From contig DQNS01000002.1 of assembly GCA_015659035.1 (NCBI GenBank), forward strand, positions 1-34,403: 34,403 bases of DNA, given 5' to 3'. Positions within the stretch are counted from its first letter, which is position 1. Every line of letters starts with the position of its first letter. Shown here piece after piece: positions 6,950-15,305 of this stretch. Source of the stretch: Acidobacteriota bacterium (lineage in GTDB: Bacteria > Acidobacteriota > Vicinamibacteria > Vicinamibacterales > UBA8438). The notes below the pieces were generated by a model, which saw nothing but the letters and a program-made list of their open reading frames with translations, made no database searches and was not told the DNA's origin. The translations under genes and the position numbers were made by a program.

Positions 6950-8131
6950 ATGACCGACACGGGTCCGCTCCGGCGGATGGCCGACTTCGATCTGACGGAG
7001 ACGCAGCGACAGGTGCGGGCCGCGGTGCGCGAGTTCGCCGAACGCGAGATCCTGCCCAGCGTCGAGCAACACGAGCGCGAGGGTCGCTATCCGCGCGAGG
7101 TGATCGCGCGGCTCGCGCCGCTGGGCTATCTCGCGCCGTTGATCCCCGAGGCCTACGGCGGTTCGTTCATCGACGTGGTGACCTATGGCGTCGTCTGCGA
7201 GGAACTGGCCCGGGTGGACTGGGTGGTCGCGTCGGCGGTGTCTGTCGCCAACTCGCTCGTCGGGGGCTCGATCCTGCGGTCCGGCACACCCGAACAACGC
7301 CAGCGGTGGCTTCCTCCGTTGGCGAGCGGGGCGATCCTGGCGTCAGCCTGCCTCACCGAGCCCAGTGGCGGAACCGACCTGGCGGCCATACGGACCCGGG
7401 CGACCCCAGTGGATGGAGGCTGGCGGTTGACCGGCAGCAAGGTGTTTATCTCGCACGCGGCCGAGGCCGGCATCTTCCTCGTCGCGGCCACGATCGACCC
7501 GTCGCGGCGGCATCGCGGTGTCACCATCTTTCTTGTGGACCCGTCGACCGATGGCATCGAGGTCAGCCCGTTGCCGATGCGTACGCTGCAGCGCGACAAC
7601 CTCGCCGAGGTGCGATTCGACGACGTCCACGTGGACCACGAGGCGGTGCTTGGCGAGCCCGGTCGCGGGTTCCCGATCCTCGGCGCCGCCCTGGACATGG
7701 GCCGCTTCTCGGTGGCCGCCCGATGTGTCGGCCAGGCCCAGCGGGCGATCGATCTGACGCTGCCCTACGCTCGTGAACGCCACGCGTTCGGACAGCCGAT
7801 CGGCGAGTTCCAGATGGTGCAGCAGAAGATCGCAGACATGATCTGCCGGACCGAGGCGGCGCGCGGGCTCGTCTACCGGCTGGGCCGCATGAAGGATGCC
7901 GGCGTGGAGCGGTGCTCGATGGAGGCCTCGATGGCCAAGCTGCTCGCCAGCGAGGCGGCGACACAGAACGCGCTCGACGCCATCCAGATACACGGCGGGT
8001 ACGGGTTCTCGGCGGAGTACGAAGTGGGCCGGTTGCTGCTCGAGGCGAAGACGCTGGAGGTGGGCGAAGGGACGAGCGAGCTGCACCGCAAACTGATTGC
8101 GGAGTTTGGTCTCGGGATCCGCCAGAGCTAG
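6950..8131 (+). CDS. Acyl-CoA dehydrogenase
   Basis: A 393-residue flavoprotein of standard length. It would oxidise an acyl-CoA at the alpha-beta bond, passing electrons to ETF. The three ACAD domains are present: N-terminal helices (FDLTETQRQVRAAVREFAER), the FAD-contacting beta domain (ACLTEPSGGTDLAAIRT, then LTGSKVFISHA) and the C-terminal helical domain (QIHGGYGFSAEYEVGRLLLE). The catalytic Glu is in its usual place (VGEGTSELHRK), unlike the second dehydrogenase at 21471. The ATG at 6977 (MADFDLTE) is an equally good start, since many relatives begin there. Chain-length specificity cannot be read from sequence. It stands alone, between an ABC remnant and a convergent gene. Confidence 0.9.
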   Translation: MTDTGPLRRMADFDLTETQRQVRAAVREFAEREILPSVEQHEREGRYPREVIARLAPLGYLAPLIPEAYGGSFIDVVTYGVVCEELARVDWVVASAVSVANSLVGGSILRSGTPEQRQRWLPPLASGAILASACLTEPSGGTDLAAIRTRATPVDGGWRLTGSKVFISHAAEAGIFLVAATIDPSRRHRGVTIFLVDPSTDGIEVSPLPMRTLQRDNLAEVRFDDVHVDHEAVLGEPGRGFPILGAALDMGRFSVAARCVGQAQRAIDLTLPYARERHAFGQPIGEFQMVQQKIADMICRTEAARGLVYRLGRMKDAGVERCSMEASMAKLLASEAATQNALDAIQIHGGYGFSAEYEVGRLLLEAKTLEVGEGTSELHRKLIAEFGLGIRQS

Positions 8132-8158
8132 ACGTCTTCCGAACGAAATGACCTAAGT

Positions 8159-8209
8159 ACGTTGTTCATTGACTTTCGCCTACTTTCGCCTCGCAAGTGT
8201 GAACAACGT
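8159..8209. terminator. Inverted repeat between convergent genes, probable two-way terminator
   Basis: ACGTTGTTCA (8159-8168) and TGAACAACGT (8200-8209) are perfect complements separated by 31 bases that contain a tandem ACTTTCGCCT-like repeat. It is the main structure in the 93-base gap between the convergent genes ending at 8131 and 8225. There is no T-run, so termination is inferred from position. Confidence 0.4.
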
Positions 8210-8224
8210 GCCTGGACACAACAA

Positions 8225-8749
8225 CTAGTCCACCCGGATGCTTCGCAGAAACGCGGCGAACCGATTGTTCCAGCGGGCAACCGTGCGGTCCGGGCCGGTC
8301 AGCTTGAAGAAATACGGGCCGATCGGGGTTTCGACGACGGCCGCCATCAGGCGGAAGTTCGGTTTGCTGAGACGTGTGGCCGACCCTGGGCTGACGGCCG
8401 CGACGTAGATACCGGACACGTCGAGCATCGTCACCGCAAGGCCGTTGGTCTCGAACCCCGTCGTGGACGCCACCTCGAACGAGGACCGTCCATCCGGCTG
8501 TTCCATTTGGCCGATCCAGCGCTGGAGGTTGGCCTCGACGCTGCCCCCGCTGCCGCCGAAATGGAACACGACGAGCTCGGCGTCCTCGGCGTCCCCTGGG
8601 ACCCTGGGCAGCCGGAACTCGGTCACTCGCATCGGCGACTCGGAGGGCTGTTCGATCCAGTCGTCGGGTGCGTCGTAATGCAGGACCGGTTGCCCGACGG
8701 CCGAACCGGCCGTGGCGAGCAGCAGCAAGGCGAGCGTGGTGCGAATCAT
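8225..8749 (-). CDS. Secreted protein of unknown function
   Basis: A 174-residue protein with a Sec signal peptide (MIRTTLALLLLATAGSAVGQ, cleavage near residue 19). The mature part has a conserved block DAEDAELVVFHFGGSGG then SVEANLQRWIGQ, and ends RWNNRFAAFLRSIRVD. Short exported proteins with this GDAEDAELVVF block are widespread in Planctomycetes and Acidobacteriota and have no known function. I chose the ATG at 8749 because it starts the signal peptide directly; the frame is open 22 residues further up without hydrophobic character. A TACGAT box is 9 bases before the ATG. It is divergent from the YjbQ gene, sharing a 64-base control region. Confidence 0.72.
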   Translation of the reverse strand: MIRTTLALLLLATAGSAVGQPVLHYDAPDDWIEQPSESPMRVTEFRLPRVPGDAEDAELVVFHFGGSGGSVEANLQRWIGQMEQPDGRSSFEVASTTGFETNGLAVTMLDVSGIYVAAVSPGSATRLSKPNFRLMAAVVETPIGPYFFKLTGPDRTVARWNNRFAAFLRSIRVD

Positions 8750-8813
8750 CGGCTCGCGATCGTACCACGCGGGACGTGTATCACGGGCTGCTCGCCTCCG
8801 AAGTATGATGATC

Positions 8814-9224
8814 ATGACGACGCAGCATCACATACAGACCACCGGACAGGGAGACGTGCACGACATCACCGCCGTGGTCGCGCGGGCCGTGTCCGAGTCC
8901 GGTCTGTCGAGCGGGATCGCGACGACCAGCGTCGTCGGGTCGACCGCCGCGGTGACAACCATCGAGTGCGAGCCAGGGGCGGTCTCGGATCTGAATCGTG
9001 TACTCGAACAGCTGGCGCCACGCGACGGCCACTACGCACATCACACGCGCTGGGGGGATGACAATGGGTCGAGTCACGTACGCGCGGCGCTGCTGGGGCC
9101 CTCGCTCACGCTCCCCTTCGAGCGGCAGCGGCTGGTCATTGGGACCTGGCAGCAGATCATCCTGATCGAGTGCGACACCCGTCCGCGACGGCGTCCGTTC
9201 GTCGTCCAGATCATGGGCGAGTAG
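8814..9224 (+). CDS. YjbQ / UPF0047 family protein
   Basis: A 136-residue protein matching the small YjbQ family end to end. Landmarks are HIQTTGQGDVHDIT at the start, TTIECEPGAVSDL, and the strongly conserved C-terminal part HHTRWGDDNGSSHVRAALLG, PSLTLPF, GTWQQIILIECD and RRRPFVVQIMGE. Family members form trimers with His/Glu metal sites, and some show weak thiamine-phosphate synthase activity, but the true role is uncertain. Three in-frame ATGs (8805, 8808, 8814) are possible; 8814 gives the usual family start. A family A repeat begins 11 bases after the stop. Confidence 0.88.
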   Translation: MTTQHHIQTTGQGDVHDITAVVARAVSESGLSSGIATTSVVGSTAAVTTIECEPGAVSDLNRVLEQLAPRDGHYAHHTRWGDDNGSSHVRAALLGPSLTLPFERQRLVIGTWQQIILIECDTRPRRRPFVVQIMGE

Positions 9225-9235
9225 GCCCAAGGTCG

Positions 9236-9399
9236 CTAAGGGCCGTAAGGCAATAACAGTGTCATTCTGGCAGCCGATGCATCCCGCCCAACTGCGCTGC
9301 TCGTCGCGTACATACTCCCGGTATGCGCGCTTCTCGCGTCTGGCCGGCCGGGCGCCTCGACGTCCAGAGATGCCACTGTGACTTCCTTCCGACCCTAAA
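9236..9399 (-). repeat. Dispersed MITE-like repeat family A, full copy
   Basis: About 164 bases with imperfect terminal inverted repeats: CTAAGGGCCGTAAGGCAATA at the left (9236) against the complement of the right end, CTTTAGGGTCGGAAGGAAGT. Both arms continue into ACAGTG-CAT. The middle holds the family core on the minus strand: GTCGAGG, CGCGAGAAGCGCGCATAC, an inverted CATAC-TCCCG-GTATG hairpin, GACGAGCAGCGC and GGCGGGATGCATCGGC. Other copies are at 15145, 18757 and 20231. It fills the gap between the YjbQ gene and the M16 operon. Confidence 0.75.
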
Positions 9400-9403
9400 G
9401 TAG

Positions 9404-9431
9404 GTGCTCCGGTTTCTCCCTCTCCCCCTGG
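9404..9431 (+). repeat. Half copy of REP-like repeat family D
   Basis: GTGCTCCGGTTTCTCCCTCT followed by CCCCCTGG matches the left arm of the family D palindromes at 1395 and 32930. The right arm is missing and the M16 start codon follows directly. Confidence 0.5.
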
Positions 9432-9434
9432 ACC

Positions 9435-10757
9435 ATGCTGGACTACACGAAGCACACCCTTGAGAACGGGCTCGACGTCATCGTGCACGAGGACCACCGG
9501 TGTCCCATCGTGGCGGTCAACCTCTGGTATCACGTCGGTTCCAAGAACGAGCAGCCGGGCCGGACCGGTCTGGCGCACCTGTTCGAGCATCTGATGTTCG
9601 AGGGGTCTGCGCATCACGACAGCGGCTATTTCACGCCGCTGCAGCAGGCGGGCGCGGCGCTCAACGGCTCGACTAGCTGCGACCGCACCAACTACTGGGA
9701 GGTCGTGCCGACGAGCGCGCTCGATCTGGCGCTGTGGCTGGAATCCGACCGGATGGGTTACCTGTTGCCGGCCTTGACCGCGGCCAAGCTCGAGAACCAG
9801 CGGGAGGTCGTGCTGAACGAGCGCCGGCAGCAATACGAGAACCGCCCGTATGGCATGGCGCTGATGGTGTTGATGGCCGCGTTGTTTCCGCCCGGCCATC
9901 CGTATCACGGGACCACCATCGGTGAGCCCGCCGATCTGCAAGCGGCCACCCTCGAGGAGGTCCACGCGTTCTTCCGCACCTACTACCACCCAGGCAATGT
10001 CTCGCTGACAGTGGCCGGGGACGTGGAGACCGGGGATGCGCTCGCGCGGGTGCGGCGATACTTCGAGGAGATCCCGGCTGGCCCGCCGATACCGCCGGTC
10101 GTGGTTGGTGCAGAGCACGTGACGCGGAACCTGGCGGCGCCGGATGGCGTCCGTTTCGTGCTGGAGGACCGGGTCGAGCTCCCGCGGCTGTATCTGGCCT
10201 GGTGCACACCGCGGCTGTTCGCCGATGGTGATGCCGGGATGGACATCCTGGCCGAGGTGTTGACCGGCGGGAAGACGTCTCGACTGTATCGCACGCTGGT
10301 GCACGAGCGCCGGATCGCGACCGACGTCAGTGCCGCGCAGGGGTCACGGGAGCTTGCCGGATGGTTCTGCATCACCGCCACGGCGGCGCCGGGATACGAG
10401 GTGGACGAGCTCGAGCGGGCGATCGGCGACGAGCTCGCGGCGCTCGCCGCCACGGGTCCGGACCCGGGCGAGATCGAGCGCTGTCTGACACAGGTCGAGG
10501 CGCAGTTCGTGTATAGCCTGCAGACCGTCGGCGGGTTCAGCGGCCGGTCCGACCAGCTGAACGCGTACAACGTGTATACCGGCGACCCGGGGTTCATGGA
10601 GCAGGACCGCGCGCGGTACCGGGAGGCAACCGCCGATCAGGTGCGGGTTCTCGCAGCCACGCAGCTGACCCCTGGTGGACGGGTCGCGCTGAGCGTCGTT
10701 CCACACGGTGCGGCAGGTCGAGCGCTGGTCGGCTCGACCGCGGCGAGGGTGTCGTGA
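9435..10757 (+). CDS. M16 zinc metallopeptidase (catalytic subunit)
   Basis: A 440-residue pitrilysin/insulinase-family protein. The inverted zinc motif HLFEH is at residues 48-52 (His48, Glu51, His52), with the downstream ligand Glu expected in the QREVVLNERR segment. An inactive M16 C-domain follows to the end (LTGGKTSRLYRTLVHERRIA is the usual conserved block). There is no signal peptide: it begins MLDYTKHTLENGLDVIVHED. Such subunits pair with a partner that lacks the zinc site to form a clam-shell that digests unfolded peptides; the next gene is exactly that partner. The two genes overlap by 4 bases (GTGA). Either the cytoplasm or, with an unseen export route, the periplasm is possible. 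Confidence 0.92.
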   Translation: MLDYTKHTLENGLDVIVHEDHRCPIVAVNLWYHVGSKNEQPGRTGLAHLFEHLMFEGSAHHDSGYFTPLQQAGAALNGSTSCDRTNYWEVVPTSALDLALWLESDRMGYLLPALTAAKLENQREVVLNERRQQYENRPYGMALMVLMAALFPPGHPYHGTTIGEPADLQAATLEEVHAFFRTYYHPGNVSLTVAGDVETGDALARVRRYFEEIPAGPPIPPVVVGAEHVTRNLAAPDGVRFVLEDRVELPRLYLAWCTPRLFADGDAGMDILAEVLTGGKTSRLYRTLVHERRIATDVSAAQGSRELAGWFCITATAAPGYEVDELERAIGDELAALAATGPDPGEIERCLTQVEAQFVYSLQTVGGFSGRSDQLNAYNVYTGDPGFMEQDRARYREATADQVRVLAATQLTPGGRVALSVVPHGAAGRALVGSTAARVS

Positions 10758-12133
10758 CGCCGGGCGTCGACCGTTCACGCGTACCCCATCCTGGCCCGGT
10801 GCCGTCCGTCCGGTTTCCGGCGGTGGGAACTGTCCGGCTGTCCAACGGCCTGGCGATGAGGATGGTGGAGCATCAGGGCCCACCACTGGTCACGTTCCTG
10901 TTGGCGATACCTGCCGGGTCGGCGTCGGACCCTCCCGGACAGGCGGGTCTGGCGGCGCTGACCGCCGACCTGCTGGACGAGGGCAGCGACGGGCGGACGG
11001 CGTTCGAGCTACATGCCGCGCTCGACCGGATCGGCGCCCGTTTCGGTACCGAGGTTGGGTCGGACGCGACGACGGTATCCCTCACGACCCTGAGTCGGTC
11101 CGCGGCCGAGGGGCTCGCGCTGCTGGCTGAGATCGTGGCGTGTCCGCGATTCGACGAGGCAGATGTCGCTCGGGTGCTGGAGCTGCGACGCAGCCGGTTG
11201 CGGCAGCTGCGCACGGTCCCCGGCGCGGTGGCCGACCGCGTCTTTCTGGAGACGCTGTATCCGACGCACCCGTATGGCCATCTCGGCATCGGCACCGATG
11301 CCTCGCTCTCCGCGCTGACGGCGACCGACGTCCGGCAGTTCCACCGGGACGCGTTTCAGCTCGGCTCGGCGACCTTAATCGCCGTCGGGGCGCTGACGCA
11401 TGAGGGGTTCATCGAGGCGGCGGAGCGGGCGTTCGGCGACGTGCCGATGCGCCCGGTCTCCGGGGCCGTGGTCGTGGACCCGGCCGGTCTCGGAGCACCC
11501 GGGCCACCGTCGGCCAGACTCGTCCTCGTCGACCGGCCCGGCGCCGTCCAGTCCGAGCTGCGGGTCGGTCATGTGGCCGCCGCCCGACGCACGCCGGACT
11601 ATTACGCGCTCCGGGTGCTGAACATGGTCCTTGGTGGACAATTCGTGAGCCGTCTCAACCTGACCTTGCGCGAAGAGAAGGGATGTACTTATGGTGTGCG
11701 TACCGCCTTCGACTTCCGGCGGGCGCCGGGACCGTTCGCGATGCAAGGGAGCGTGCAATCAAGCGCGACGGTCGAGGCGCTGCAGGAGGTCTTTGCGCAG
11801 ATGGAGGCAATTGGCGGGGACCGTCCCGTTACCGTGACGGAGCTGGACCTGGCTCGGGCCTCGCTGACCCGCGGGTTCGCCCGCGGGCTCGAGACGGCGG
11901 GTCAGGTAGCTCGCGGCATCGCTCGGCTGGTGCTGCACGGGCTGCCGGCGGACTATTACGATCGGTTCGTCGCGCAGGTGGAGGCAGTCGACGTGTCGGC
12001 CGTCACCGCGGCGGCAACGGCCCATCTGCATGCCGACTCCGCCGTGGCGGTGATCGTAGGACCGGCAGATCAGATCGCACCCGGTCTGGGGGTGCTGAAC
12101 CTCGGCAACGCTGAGCGTGTGGAGGTCAAATAG
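10754..12133 (+). CDS. M16 family peptidase-like partner without the zinc site
   Basis: A 459-residue M16 protein. At the place of HXXEH it reads GLAALTADLLDEG, so the zinc ligands and catalytic Glu are gone. The C-terminal domain keeps LTLREEKGCTYGVRTAFDFR, the Arg/Tyr substrate-binding segment that non-catalytic subunits contribute. It starts at GTG 10754, overlapping the catalytic subunit stop by 4 bases, which implies translational coupling and a one-to-one complex. The first ~30 residues are Pro-rich and not conserved, so an internal start is possible. The pair is the usual bacterial heterodimeric M16 arrangement. Confidence 0.9.
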   Translation: MTPGVDRSRVPHPGPVPSVRFPAVGTVRLSNGLAMRMVEHQGPPLVTFLLAIPAGSASDPPGQAGLAALTADLLDEGSDGRTAFELHAALDRIGARFGTEVGSDATTVSLTTLSRSAAEGLALLAEIVACPRFDEADVARVLELRRSRLRQLRTVPGAVADRVFLETLYPTHPYGHLGIGTDASLSALTATDVRQFHRDAFQLGSATLIAVGALTHEGFIEAAERAFGDVPMRPVSGAVVVDPAGLGAPGPPSARLVLVDRPGAVQSELRVGHVAAARRTPDYYALRVLNMVLGGQFVSRLNLTLREEKGCTYGVRTAFDFRRAPGPFAMQGSVQSSATVEALQEVFAQMEAIGGDRPVTVTELDLARASLTRGFARGLETAGQVARGIARLVLHGLPADYYDRFVAQVEAVDVSAVTAAATAHLHADSAVAVIVGPADQIAPGLGVLNLGNAERVEVK

Positions 12134-13150
12134 ATGAAAGTCGTGCGGTTCCACGAACACGGCGGGCTTGGGGTGCTTCGCCACGAAGAGATACCGGACT
12201 CCGAGCCCGGTCCCGGTGAAGTGCTGGTCAGGGTACGGGCCTGCGCGCTCAATCACCTCGATCTCTGGCAGCGGCGGGGGATTCCGGGTGTCCTGTTGCC
12301 GCACTGCCCGGGGAGTGACGTCGCCGGTGAGGTCGTACGCAGCGAACCGCATGGGGTGGCTGAGGGCCAGCGCGTGCTCGTGCAACCGGGGATCAGCTGC
12401 GGGCGATGTGTCGCCTGTCTGGGCGGTGAGGACAACCTGTGCCGCAGCTACGGGCTGGTCGGGTATCAGTCAGAAGGTGGGTACGCCGAGCTCGTCACGG
12501 TGCCGGCTGAAAACATCGTCCCGATTCCGGACCGGATCGGATTCGTGGAGGCCGCCGCGTTCCCGCTGACCTTCCTGACCGCCTGGCACATGCTGGTGAC
12601 CCGGGCCGAGCTGCGACCGGGTGAGACGGTGCTCATCCTTGCGGCCGGCAGCGGCGTCGGACAGGCGGCGATTCAGGTGGCACGCGCGCAGGGGGCGCGG
12701 GTCATCGTCACCGCTGGCTCGGAACAGAAGCTGGCACGGGCGCGAAAGCTGGGTGCGCACGAGGGCATCGACCACTACACTCAGGACATCGCCAAGGAGG
12801 TGCGGCGGTTCACCGACCGGCGGGGGGTGGACGTCGTCTTCGAGCATGTCGGGCAGGCAACCTGGGAGTCGTCGATGAAGAGCCTGCGCCGGGGCGGCCG
12901 GCTCGTCACCTGTGGCGCGACGACCGGACCCAGCGTGTCGATCGACATCCGGCATCTGTTCTCACGGCAGATCTCACTGGTCGGGTCCTTCATGGGGTCG
13001 AAGGGAGAGTTGCTCAAGGCGGCCGAGCTGTTTTTCGACGGCACGTTCACGCCGGTCATCGACCGCACCTACCCGCTCGAGGCGGCCGCCGAGGCGCAGG
13101 GCCGTCTGGAGGACAAGGCGCAGTTCGGCAAGATCGTCCTGACGGTGTGA
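12134..13150 (+). CDS. Zinc-binding alcohol dehydrogenase / quinone oxidoreductase (MDR family)
   Basis: A 338-residue medium-chain dehydrogenase. The GroES-like N-terminal domain has the structural zinc lobe CGRCVACLGGEDNLC (four Cys). The catalytic-zinc positions are only partly conserved: LNHLDLW and PHCPGSDVAGEV, where ADHs usually have Cys followed by GHE. The Rossmann motif is AAGSGVGQAAIQVARAQGA (about 172-190), giving NAD(P)H binding. It would reduce or oxidise a small carbonyl/alcohol or an enone. The ATG directly abuts the M16 stop (TAG|ATG) and GGAGG lies 8 bases upstream, so it is the third gene of the operon. There is no evident link to peptidase function. Substrate unknown. Confidence 0.88.
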   Translation: MKVVRFHEHGGLGVLRHEEIPDSEPGPGEVLVRVRACALNHLDLWQRRGIPGVLLPHCPGSDVAGEVVRSEPHGVAEGQRVLVQPGISCGRCVACLGGEDNLCRSYGLVGYQSEGGYAELVTVPAENIVPIPDRIGFVEAAAFPLTFLTAWHMLVTRAELRPGETVLILAAGSGVGQAAIQVARAQGARVIVTAGSEQKLARARKLGAHEGIDHYTQDIAKEVRRFTDRRGVDVVFEHVGQATWESSMKSLRRGGRLVTCGATTGPSVSIDIRHLFSRQISLVGSFMGSKGELLKAAELFFDGTFTPVIDRTYPLEAAAEAQGRLEDKAQFGKIVLTV

Positions 13151-13237
13151 CGCTCGAGTACATCAGATGCTCCGAAAACTTGTGCGGGGGGGGTTCCGTC
13201 CAACGTATCGGGGTCATACGAGAAGCGGCGACCGATC

Positions 13238-13441
13238 ATGAGTCTCGCGCGGATCGGCATGAGTGTCGCCGGCGTGGTGGGTGTGCTGGCCGCCACGCTG
13301 GCCGCTGCGACGATCTGGCTCCTGCTGACCGACCCGGTGACCGTCGCCGACGCCGTCAGCGAACAGGACGTGACGCCTTTCGTCCGTCAACTCGTCAACG
13401 TTATCTTCCAGGTACTCCGCCAGCTCGTGCGGTATCTGTGA
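13238..13441 (+). CDS. Small single-pass membrane protein, hypothetical
   Basis: A 67-residue frame with one clear membrane segment (VAGVVGVLAATLAAATIWLL, about residues 10-31) and a short amphipathic C-terminal helix (FVRQLVNVIFQVLRQLVRYL). GAGAAG lies about 14 bases before the ATG, which is weak. It is in the direction of the operon before it, 87 bases after the dehydrogenase stop, and convergent with the next gene. I do not recognise a family. The well-defined hydrophobic profile argues for a real gene. Confidence 0.55.
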   Translation: MSLARIGMSVAGVVGVLAATLAAATIWLLLTDPVTVADAVSEQDVTPFVRQLVNVIFQVLRQLVRYL

Positions 13442-13478
13442 GATCGACGGCGCGCAAACCGCAGCGCCACACGCGTCC

Positions 13479-13523
13479 GGGTCTCACCGGTCTCCGATCT
13501 TTCCCCGAGCTCCGATCTCTGGT
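13479..13523. repeat. Degenerate GATCGGAG-type tandem stretch
   Basis: Between convergent genes, the minus strand carries short degenerate repeats of the type GAGACC, AGATCGGAG, AAGATCGGAGACC. It resembles the purine-rich family B arrays but without their hairpin, so assignment is weak. Confidence 0.3.
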
Positions 13524-13529
13524 CTCCCG

Positions 13530-14540
13530 TCAGAGATTTCGTCGTAGGAACTGGACCAGAACGTAACCGTCCATCCACTTGAACGGGGCCTTGCCGGTGG
13601 TGTAGTGACCGCAGGGCAGCACCCTCACGTCGTGGCGGATGCCGTGTCGCTCGAAGTCCGCGATGAGCCGGCGGGACAACCGGACCGGAAATGACAGATC
13701 GTAGCGAGCGTAGACCAGGAGCACCGGGATGTCCCGAAGGCGATTGACATAGGGGTGCGGGCTGATCGGCAGCCACAGCCGTCGCAGCAGATCCAGGTCG
13801 ATCGCCCCGTCGAGCCCGGCGCGGACATGCGCGGTCGACAGGCCCTCCCAGACCACGTCGGCGAAGTACGGAGAGATGTGATTGAGCGCCGCGGCGGTGA
13901 CGAGCGGTTCGTGCGCGGCGGTGAGCATCGCGAGGCAGGAGCCGAGGCTGGTGCCCAGGATACCGACCCTGTCATAGCCCCGCGCGGCCAGCCAGGCTAT
14001 GGCGCGTCGGGCGTCTAGTACCGCCTGTCGGTTCACCTGCAGGGTCCGGCCGATGTTCGCGCTCATGATGTAGTCGGCGCGTTGTAGCTCGGCCGGCATC
14101 CTGGCGTCGTGATACGGCAGGCTCAGCCGCAGCGCGCTGATCCCGACCCGCGCCAGCACGCGGCACAATCCGACGTGTGCATCGCCATCGGCATTCCACT
14201 GCGGCAGCACCAGTGTGGCGCGGCGGTGGCCCGAGGGCTGGTCCGCCGGAAAATACCGCGCGTGTACCGTGTTGTTCTCGGTGTGCGGTGTCTCGATGGC
14301 ACTGGGGAAGGTGAGCCGGTCGTCCCGCATCTCATAGTCGTGACAGGGTGAGGTCGAGAACCAGTCGGTGTCGGACAACGTCCGGGTCGCCCACCGCTCG
14401 AGATGGTTCGCGGGGTCAGTGGTGGTCAGGTCCGTCATCCCGTCGACCCACTCGAGGCCCCACTCGAACGGGCGCACGACGCGGTTGGTGTCGACGGCGA
14501 CCAGACGGCGTTCCCAGCTGTGAAAGAATCTGGCGAGCAT
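13530..14540 (-). CDS. Alpha/beta hydrolase, ABHD18-like
   Basis: A 336-residue protein with a complete alpha/beta-hydrolase fold. The nucleophile elbow is GILGTSLGSCLAML (Ser in GTSLGS), strand 5 is YDRVGIL, the acid lies near LLVYARYDLSFP and the His is in VLPCGHYTTGK. The N-terminal 100 residues (LARFFHSWERRLVAVDTNR and similar) have no signal peptide. The GTSLGS elbow and overall layout match the ABHD18/DUF2048 group of uncharacterised hydrolases. Substrate unknown. It is divergent from the rhodanese gene, with 103 bases between, and its start at 14540 is the first ATG of the frame. Confidence 0.8.
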   Translation of the reverse strand: MLARFFHSWERRLVAVDTNRVVRPFEWGLEWVDGMTDLTTTDPANHLERWATRTLSDTDWFSTSPCHDYEMRDDRLTFPSAIETPHTENNTVHARYFPADQPSGHRRATLVLPQWNADGDAHVGLCRVLARVGISALRLSLPYHDARMPAELQRADYIMSANIGRTLQVNRQAVLDARRAIAWLAARGYDRVGILGTSLGSCLAMLTAAHEPLVTAAALNHISPYFADVVWEGLSTAHVRAGLDGAIDLDLLRRLWLPISPHPYVNRLRDIPVLLVYARYDLSFPVRLSRRLIADFERHGIRHDVRVLPCGHYTTGKAPFKWMDGYVLVQFLRRNL

Positions 14541-14643
14541 GTGGGCGTCGTATCGGAAGGTTGATTCCGTCCGGACGGAAGGCTACCTCGCCCGAGCACC
14601 GTCAGTGTGGCCTACGGTGTAGTATGACGGCAAGGAGTCCCTC

Positions 14644-15108
14644 ATGAGTGTCAGACATGTCGGTGTGCAAGAGGCGTATCAGCTACAGACGACCGACGGG
14701 TACACCTACGTCGACGTGCGGTCGGTGCCCGAGTACGAGAAGGGGCACCCCAAAAGTGCTCACAACGTGCCGTTGCTGCACTTCGACAGTCAGACCGGCC
14801 AGATGACGCCGAACCCGGATTTTCTGGCCGTGATGCAAGCCAATTACCCGACCGACGCCAAGCTGCTGATCGGGTGCCAAGTGGGGGGGCGGTCCGCCAA
14901 GGCGGTGGAGAGGCTGACTGCAGCGGGCTACGACACCGCCGTCAACGTCAAGGGCGGGTTCGGCGGCTCCCGCGACCCCGCCACCGGCTACGTAGTCGAC
15001 GACGGGTGGGCGCAGATGGGACTGCCGGTCGAGAACGGGAGCCCCGAGGGCGTTGGCTACGATCCGCTGCGTCAGAACGTCGGCGGCAACAGCGACGCGA
15101 CGAGTTGA
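14644..15108 (+). CDS. Single-domain rhodanese-like sulfurtransferase
   Basis: A 154-residue protein consisting of one rhodanese domain. YVDVRSVPEYEKGHPKSAHN is the CH2A-type block, and the active-site loop is CQVGGRS with Cys78. It would carry a persulfide sulfur to an acceptor. A C-terminal tail after GFGG (DDGWAQMGLPVENGSPEG) fits the plant/bacterial single-domain type. AAGGAG at 14632-14637 lies 6 bases before the ATG and a TAGTAT box is at 14620-14625, so expression signals are good. No sulfur-metabolism genes are adjacent. Confidence 0.9.
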   Translation: MSVRHVGVQEAYQLQTTDGYTYVDVRSVPEYEKGHPKSAHNVPLLHFDSQTGQMTPNPDFLAVMQANYPTDAKLLIGCQVGGRSAKAVERLTAAGYDTAVNVKGGFGGSRDPATGYVVDDGWAQMGLPVENGSPEGVGYDPLRQNVGGNSDATS

Positions 15109-15144
15109 GGGTCACCGCGTCCGCTCCCCGCCTGGGTCCTCAGT

Positions 15145-15305
15145 GGTCCGTGTCACAAATACGGCCACGCACCGAGGGCGTCGAGGCACCCGGCTGGCAA
15201 GGCGCGAGGAGGGAGCATACGCGCAGTATTCGACCAACGAGCAACGCGGCCAGGCGGGATGGATCGGCTGCCGAAAATGGGAAGTTATTCTTGCGCGGGC
15301 CCTTA
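15145..15305 (+). repeat. Dispersed MITE-like repeat family A, copy overlapping the amidase stop
   Basis: About 161 bases. The core is GGCGTCGAGGCACCCGGCTG, GGCGCGAGGAGGGAGCATAC, GCGCAGTATTCGACCAACGA, GCAACGC and GGCGGGATGGATCGGCTGCC. The right arm is AAGTTATTCTTGCGCGGGCC, CTTAG. The left end (GGTCCGTGTCACAAATAC) is an imperfect complement of the right arm. The TTA at 15303-15305, in the right arm, is the stop codon of the minus-strand amidase gene. Confidence 0.75.

Noticed and set aside
8781-10304. 507-codon minus-strand frame
   Set aside because: It spans YjbQ, a repeat and half of the M16 gene in antisense. All three have strong plus-strand or repeat identity.
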